A stretch of DNA of 64,000 nucleotides, taken from contig NZ_CP046907.1 of assembly GCF_014083985.1 (NCBI RefSeq), forward strand, positions 2,894,001 through 2,958,000, written 5' to 3'. Source of the DNA: Streptomyces sp. SCUT-3 (GTDB taxonomy: Bacteria; Actinomycetota; Actinomycetes; Streptomycetales; Streptomycetaceae). Both the position numbers and the translations under genes were made by a program. Shown here piece by piece: positions 60,981 to 64,000 of this stretch (position 1 is the stretch's first letter; every line of letters begins with the position of its first letter). The notes below the pieces were generated by a model that saw only the letters and a program-made list of their open reading frames with translations, was not told the origin of the DNA and searched no databases.

Positions 60981-61727
60981 TCACCCCTCGTGCCGTACGG
61001 GCGTCGCCGTGGACCACACCGCGTTGAAGCTCTCGGCGTAGGTGTCGAACATGCCGCCTTCCCCGCTTCGCCGAAGATGCCACACCGGGGCCCCGTACGC
61101 GTTGACGCCCCAGACGTGGGCATTGACCAGCAACTGATCATCGGCACGGTAGATCGAGTTGTAGAGCGTCGTTCCGTGCGTCCGGATGTCGATGCCGGGC
61201 ACGCCGATCAGGGGCCGGTAGTGCATGAGCGCCAGTTGGCAACGGGACTCGATGCCGTGCCCGAACTTCTCCTCCTGGCCGCGCGCCCGAACGTTCTCGC
61301 TCTCGGCGTCGCCCACCGCGATCCGGATCGCGCAGCCGTCTGCGGCTCGCTCTCGCAAGAGCTCGTTGAGTCGGGGATACGCCTCATGCAAGAAGACGGC
61401 GGCGTACACCAACACGTCGATGTGCTCGCGGGCCTGCGTCAGCATGTCCGCGAACGCGGATACGGGGATGTCTACCCGCTGGTCGTAGAGCGCCACGAGC
61501 TCCGGGCTGATCGCTCGCGCCGCGCGCGCCTGCCGGAGTGCCGGCCAGAGTGCGTGCACGTCTTCTCCTAGGGTCTCTGCCGCCCGCATGGCTGTGACAC
61601 GGCGTGGCGTACGTCCGAGATTGACCCATCGCTCAACGGATTTGGGGTCTACGTCGACCTTTTGCGCGAGGGTGGCGTACGTCCAGCCTCCGTCCGCCAT
61701 GACGGCACGAAGCCTCTCGTTCGGCAT
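60981..61727 (-). CDS. XRE family regulator with DUF5919-like C-terminal domain
   Basis: 248 residues. N-terminal helix-turn-helix: ERLRAVMADGGWTYATLAQK, VDVDPKSVERWVNLGRTP (about 1-60). The C-terminal half (SAFADMLTQAREHIDVLVYA; ALMHYRPLIGVPGIDIRTHG) resembles the phospholipase-D-like DUF5919 domain common in actinobacterial regulators. ATG 61727 with GGGGGAAACTC upstream. Divergent from the small-protein/radical SAM operon, with repeated GGGACG elements in between, so it likely controls both. Confidence 0.75.
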   Translation of the reverse strand: MPNERLRAVMADGGWTYATLAQKVDVDPKSVERWVNLGRTPRRVTAMRAAETLGEDVHALWPALRQARAARAISPELVALYDQRVDIPVSAFADMLTQAREHIDVLVYAAVFLHEAYPRLNELLRERAADGCAIRIAVGDAESENVRARGQEEKFGHGIESRCQLALMHYRPLIGVPGIDIRTHGTTLYNSIYRADDQLLVNAHVWGVNAYGAPVWHLRRSGEGGMFDTYAESFNAVWSTATPVRHEG

Positions 61728-61744
61728 GAGTTTCCCCCTGATAG

Positions 61745-61788
61745 TTGGGACGGCACTAGGGACGTTCTACCTGACGCGGGACGTCCCG
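61745..61788. promoter_or_regulatory. repeated GGGACG elements and palindrome in a divergent promoter region
   Basis: GGGACG occurs three times (61747, 61759, 61778), the last within a perfect palindrome CGGGACGTCCCG (61777-61788). Lies 18-61 bases upstream of the XRE start; candidate operator. Confidence 0.5.
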
Positions 61789-61844
61789 AAGTGGGGTTTG
61801 GTGGAGGTTCCGACGTCCTTGTGAACGGCAGCATGCTCGTGCCC

Positions 61845-62075
61845 ATGGCGAGCAATCAGCAGGCCAGGCCCGGAGTGGGCGAACTGGCCAAGGACCAGAG
61901 GACCGGACGCATCGGCCTCGTCATGGGCGAGATCGGTGGACGTGTTCAGATGCGACCGATGAACGGCGGCATCGAGTGGGACGCCATGCCCGATGACGTC
62001 GTGGCACCCAAGGCGCGGGAGGAACTGAGCGCGCGCCTGGCCGTGAAGAACAACAACAGCCGGGTCGGCCTGTGA
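61845..62075 (+). CDS. small conserved-type protein, function unknown
   Basis: 76 residues from ATG 61845 (MASNQQARPGVGELAKDQRT); in-frame ATG 61833 and GTG 61821 are alternatives, and a GGAGG at 61803-61807 fits none ideally. The segment GRIGLVMGEIGGRVQMRP predicts a small beta-barrel. I do not recognise a function. Its stop overlaps the next start (GTGATG). Confidence 0.65.
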   Translation: MASNQQARPGVGELAKDQRTGRIGLVMGEIGGRVQMRPMNGGIEWDAMPDDVVAPKAREELSARLAVKNNNSRVGL

Positions 62076-62314
62076 TGCGCGTCATCGGCCGGTACGTCGG
62101 CGTCCTCCTCGGAGACGTGATCACGATCGGCGGAAACCCGCACGCCGTGACGAACGTGCGGCGGGTCGCGGGCGGGCGAAAGGTCCTGGAGTTCGCCGAC
62201 GGCAACGTCTACGTCCTGGGCCCTTCGCTTCCCATCCAGGTCATGCGGACGTCGCGGACGCCGGTGCGGCTCGTGGCCGGACGAGACGGACTCGCCCGCG
62301 TGGCCCTGTCCTGA
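62072..62314 (+). CDS. small beta-rich protein, function unknown
   Basis: 80 residues. It starts at GTG 62072 or ATG 62075, overlapping the previous stop. Sequence such as YVGVLLGDVITIGGNPHAV and LEFADGNVYVLGPSLPI alternates hydrophobic residues, suggesting a small barrel. No family recognised. No ribosome-binding site of its own, so translation is probably coupled. Confidence 0.65.
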   Translation: MMRVIGRYVGVLLGDVITIGGNPHAVTNVRRVAGGRKVLEFADGNVYVLGPSLPIQVMRTSRTPVRLVAGRDGLARVALS

Positions 62315-62341
62315 TCCTTCTTCTGCACGGAGGTTCCCTGC

Positions 62342-62545
62342 GTGGCAACTGCACCATCCGCTCTGACCCAGTGCCCTCTCCCTCCTCGCAACGAGAGCTG
62401 CGGGGACTGCGGCGGCAGCGGTGTCGACTCGTCCGGCAAGAGCTGCGGCACCTGCAACGGGCTCGGCGAGATCTACTGCCGCGTCGCCGACCGCCAGGGC
62501 GTACGCGTGCCGTCGCGCTTCTCGATCCGGAAGGAATACCACTGA
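62342..62545 (+). CDS. small zinc-finger protein with DnaJ-type CxxCxGxG motifs
   Basis: 67 residues with two cysteine pairs of the DnaJ zinc-finger type: CGDCGGSG and CGTCNGLG, plus another Cys (EIYC) and one upstream (TQCPL). GTG 62342 has GGAGG 8 bases upstream. The stop shares bases with the radical SAM ATG (TGATG), so the two are coupled. It may be a zinc-binding adaptor or chaperone; inference only. Confidence 0.7.
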   Translation: MATAPSALTQCPLPPRNESCGDCGGSGVDSSGKSCGTCNGLGEIYCRVADRQGVRVPSRFSIRKEYH

Positions 62546-63669
62546 TGGCCCACGCTCTGATCGCCTCCCCGTTCCTTGACGGGCATCTGCTCCTCAAGCC
62601 TGGTGCCAGGGCTGGGGCTCGCATCCCCGCCGACCACTACGAGGGCCTGCGGCAGGCCGCTGCCGACGGTGAGGTCCTGCCCACCTGGGCGGTGCAGACC
62701 GCATCCGACGTGTGGGGCATCGACCTGAACGGCCGGCCCGCGCAGGGCACGGTGCTGGTGCGCGAGCCGTCCCCGTACGGCTACTGCCGGGCCTCGTGGG
62801 AGATCAACCTCGGTTGCAACTTCGGCTGCAAGCACTGCTACCTCGGCGAGCGCCCCTTCTCCGGCCTCGACTGGGAGGACAAGGTGCGGCTGCTGGACAT
62901 CATGCGCGAGGCTGGCGTCCTCTGGCTCCAGATCACGGGCGGTGAGCCCACCATGGATCCGGACTTCCAGGGTGCCTACCGGTACGCCTGGCAGGCCGGG
63001 ATGATGCTCACCATCTCCACGAACGGCTCGCTGCTCTGGCGGCCGGACCTCCTCAAGCTCTTCCGGGACTCTCCGCCGTACCGCCTGGTGGTCAGCATGT
63101 ACGGGGCGAGCGAGGAGTCCTTCGACGCGCTCACCCAGCGCCGTGGTGCGTGGAAGGCGTTCCGGCGCGGTATGGACGCCGCACGCGAGGCGGGCTTGCC
63201 CCTGCGTATCAACGTCGTGGTGACGGAGGACAACGCCTCCGAGGCGGACGAGATGGCTGCCCTCGCCAATGAGTGGAACGTCGAGAACCACGCCTACACG
63301 AACATGACGCCCACGATCTATGGCGGCGGCGAACCGCTCCTTGCTCAGTCCGCCGCGCATCTGCGGCAGCGCAAGGCGTTCGCCGGCTGCAACGCGGGAC
63401 ACACCTTCTTCCACGCCGACCCGCACGCCAAGGTGTCGATCTGCAAGGTCGGCCGAGACGACCAGATCGACCTCATGGCCGAAGGCATCGACGGCCTCAC
63501 CCGGCTCGGCGCCATCGCCGACCACCTCATGCTTCGCACCGGAGGGTGCGAGGGCTGCGCCCTGTCCGGCACCTGCCGGGTCTGCCGCCCCCTGGCCAAG
63601 CACTACCAGGAGGCGAAGGCGCCGCTGCACAGCTACTGCCGGCACGGAGACAAGGAGAACGCCTCATGA
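62545..63669 (+). CDS. radical SAM/SPASM protein
   Basis: 374 residues. Radical SAM cluster motif CNFGCKHCYLGERPF (C-x3-C-x2-C) near residue 92, SAM-binding ITGGEPTMDPDF near 131, and the barrel strand LVVSMYGASEESFD. The C-terminal third has seven cysteines in SPASM order: AGCNAGHTFF, VSICKVGRDD, then CEGCALSGTCRVC (C-x2-C-x5-C-x2-C), and last HSYCRHG. SPASM enzymes often modify peptides or proteins. AAGGA upstream. The stop overlaps the start of a short Cys-containing peptide gene (ATGA). Confidence 0.88.
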   Translation: MAHALIASPFLDGHLLLKPGARAGARIPADHYEGLRQAAADGEVLPTWAVQTASDVWGIDLNGRPAQGTVLVREPSPYGYCRASWEINLGCNFGCKHCYLGERPFSGLDWEDKVRLLDIMREAGVLWLQITGGEPTMDPDFQGAYRYAWQAGMMLTISTNGSLLWRPDLLKLFRDSPPYRLVVSMYGASEESFDALTQRRGAWKAFRRGMDAAREAGLPLRINVVVTEDNASEADEMAALANEWNVENHAYTNMTPTIYGGGEPLLAQSAAHLRQRKAFAGCNAGHTFFHADPHAKVSICKVGRDDQIDLMAEGIDGLTRLGAIADHLMLRTGGCEGCALSGTCRVCRPLAKHYQEAKAPLHSYCRHGDKENAS

Positions 63670-63830
63670 CCCCGCCCGTACCGGTGACCATCCTCCCCAG
63701 CCCGCCGGCCTCGGCGCGCCGCGCGGCCCCGCCCGTCGCCGCTTCGGCGGTCACCGCCGTCCTGGACCTGGACGTGGTCGTGGAGAGCGCGGAATGCTCC
63801 TGCGATGCCGGTGACGACAACCCCCACTAA
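63666..63830 (+). CDS. candidate RiPP precursor peptide or radical SAM substrate
   Basis: 54 residues. Starts MTPPVPVTILPSPPASARRA, then an Ala/Val-rich stretch and LDLDVVVESAECSCDAGDDN before the last residues PH. The two cysteines are C44 and C46 in an acidic tail. ATG 63666 overlaps the radical SAM stop and has AAGGAG upstream. L-x-LDV resembles the FxLD-type leader seen in some actinobacterial lanthipeptide-like precursors. Precursor status is inferred from size, tail and position. Confidence 0.65.
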   Translation: MTPPVPVTILPSPPASARRAAPPVAASAVTAVLDLDVVVESAECSCDAGDDNPH

Positions 63831-63853
63831 CCGACAGAATCCGATCGGTTCCG

Positions 63854-63887
63854 CTCAGGCCCTGGCGTATTCGCGTCGGGGCCTGAG
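63854..63887 (+). terminator. terminator after the peptide gene
   Basis: 9-base-pair stem CTCAGGCCC (63854-63862) and GGGCCTGAG (63879-63887), with a small inner GCG/CGC stem in the loop. Confidence 0.7.
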
Positions 63888-63918
63888 GCCTGGCCGACCG
63901 ACCGTTAAGGTGCCGCTC

Positions 63919-64000
63919 ATGTTTTTCCGCTGGGACTGGCTCCGGCCCGTATTGACCGCGCCGATCGTGCCGACTCTCGGCCCCGTCCACCCCCACGTCC
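63919..64000 (+). CDS. start of an unknown gene (partial)
   Basis: ATG 63919 begins an open frame reading MFFRWDWLRPVLTAPIV and running off the window after about 27 codons. A TAAGGT hexamer (63906-63911) 7 bases upstream and no ribosome-binding site suggest a leaderless transcript. Identity unknown. Confidence 0.45.
   Translation, partial: MFFRWDWLRPVLTAPIVPTLGPVHPHV

Overview
This window is the replication-origin region of a high-GC actinomycete chromosome, almost certainly Streptomyces or a close relative in the Streptomycetaceae. The evidence is the gene order gyrA-gyrB-DUF721-recF-gnd-dnaN-oriC-dnaA-rpmH-rnpA-yidD-yidC-jag-rsmG-parA-parB, DnaA boxes of the TTGTCCACA type, several perfect parS sites (GTTTCACGTGAAAC), an ssgR-ssgA pair (sporulation genes of this family), frequent GTG starts and codon use rich in G/C at third positions. 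I see no rRNA or tRNA genes, no insertion sequence and no CRISPR array.

Layout. 1-10550 (minus strand): DNA gyrase, RecF and its DUF721 partner, a 6-phosphogluconate dehydrogenase, DnaN, about 0.6 kb of oriC, then DnaA. 10899-17442 (plus strand): rpmH, rnpA, the membrane-insertion genes yidD/yidC, jag, rsmG, parA/parB and a GNAT acetyltransferase. 17527-27577 (minus): thioredoxin and its reductase under a SigR-type promoter, an ECF sigma factor with its zinc-finger anti-sigma factor, a membrane pseudokinase next to the lipid II flippase MurJ, and a large exported DUF6049 protein. 27766-40954: CCA-adding enzyme, an LppU-like lipoprotein-family gene, an MFS exporter, inositol-phosphate synthase with a PadR regulator and a clear operator, a class A penicillin-binding protein, a GT87 glycosyltransferase, an alanine-racemase-like protein and a FemX-like peptidyltransferase. 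41218-46457: the rpsF-ssb-rpsR-rplI operon, a MATE exporter, and dnaB preceded by a second cluster of DnaA boxes.

46766-60360 is a mosaic of smaller units: an orphan SUKH protein, a TetR/reductase divergent pair, an MBL hydrolase, PEP-mutase-family, HAD and Nudix enzymes, a LysR regulator, a cystathionine gamma-lyase-like enzyme, ssgR-ssgA, small membrane proteins, a YibE/F protein and thiC behind a TPP riboswitch.

The last 3.5 kb (60508-64000) looks different: base composition is visibly less GC-rich and genes are small and tightly coupled. A divergent XRE/DUF5919 regulator plus Nudix enzyme faces an operon of three small unknown proteins, a radical SAM enzyme with a complete seven-cysteine SPASM domain, and a 54-residue peptide ending in a Cys-Ser-Cys acidic tail whose start overlaps the radical SAM stop. 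This is the best candidate in the window for an undescribed system, plausibly a ribosomally made and post-translationally modified peptide pathway.

The genes around the origin fit together as chromosome replication and segregation (DnaA, DnaN, DnaB, SSB, gyrase, ParAB with parS), translation, and cell-envelope synthesis (YidC, MurJ, PBP, FemX-like). Start sites were chosen by ribosome-binding sites and family N-termini; ties are stated in the entries.
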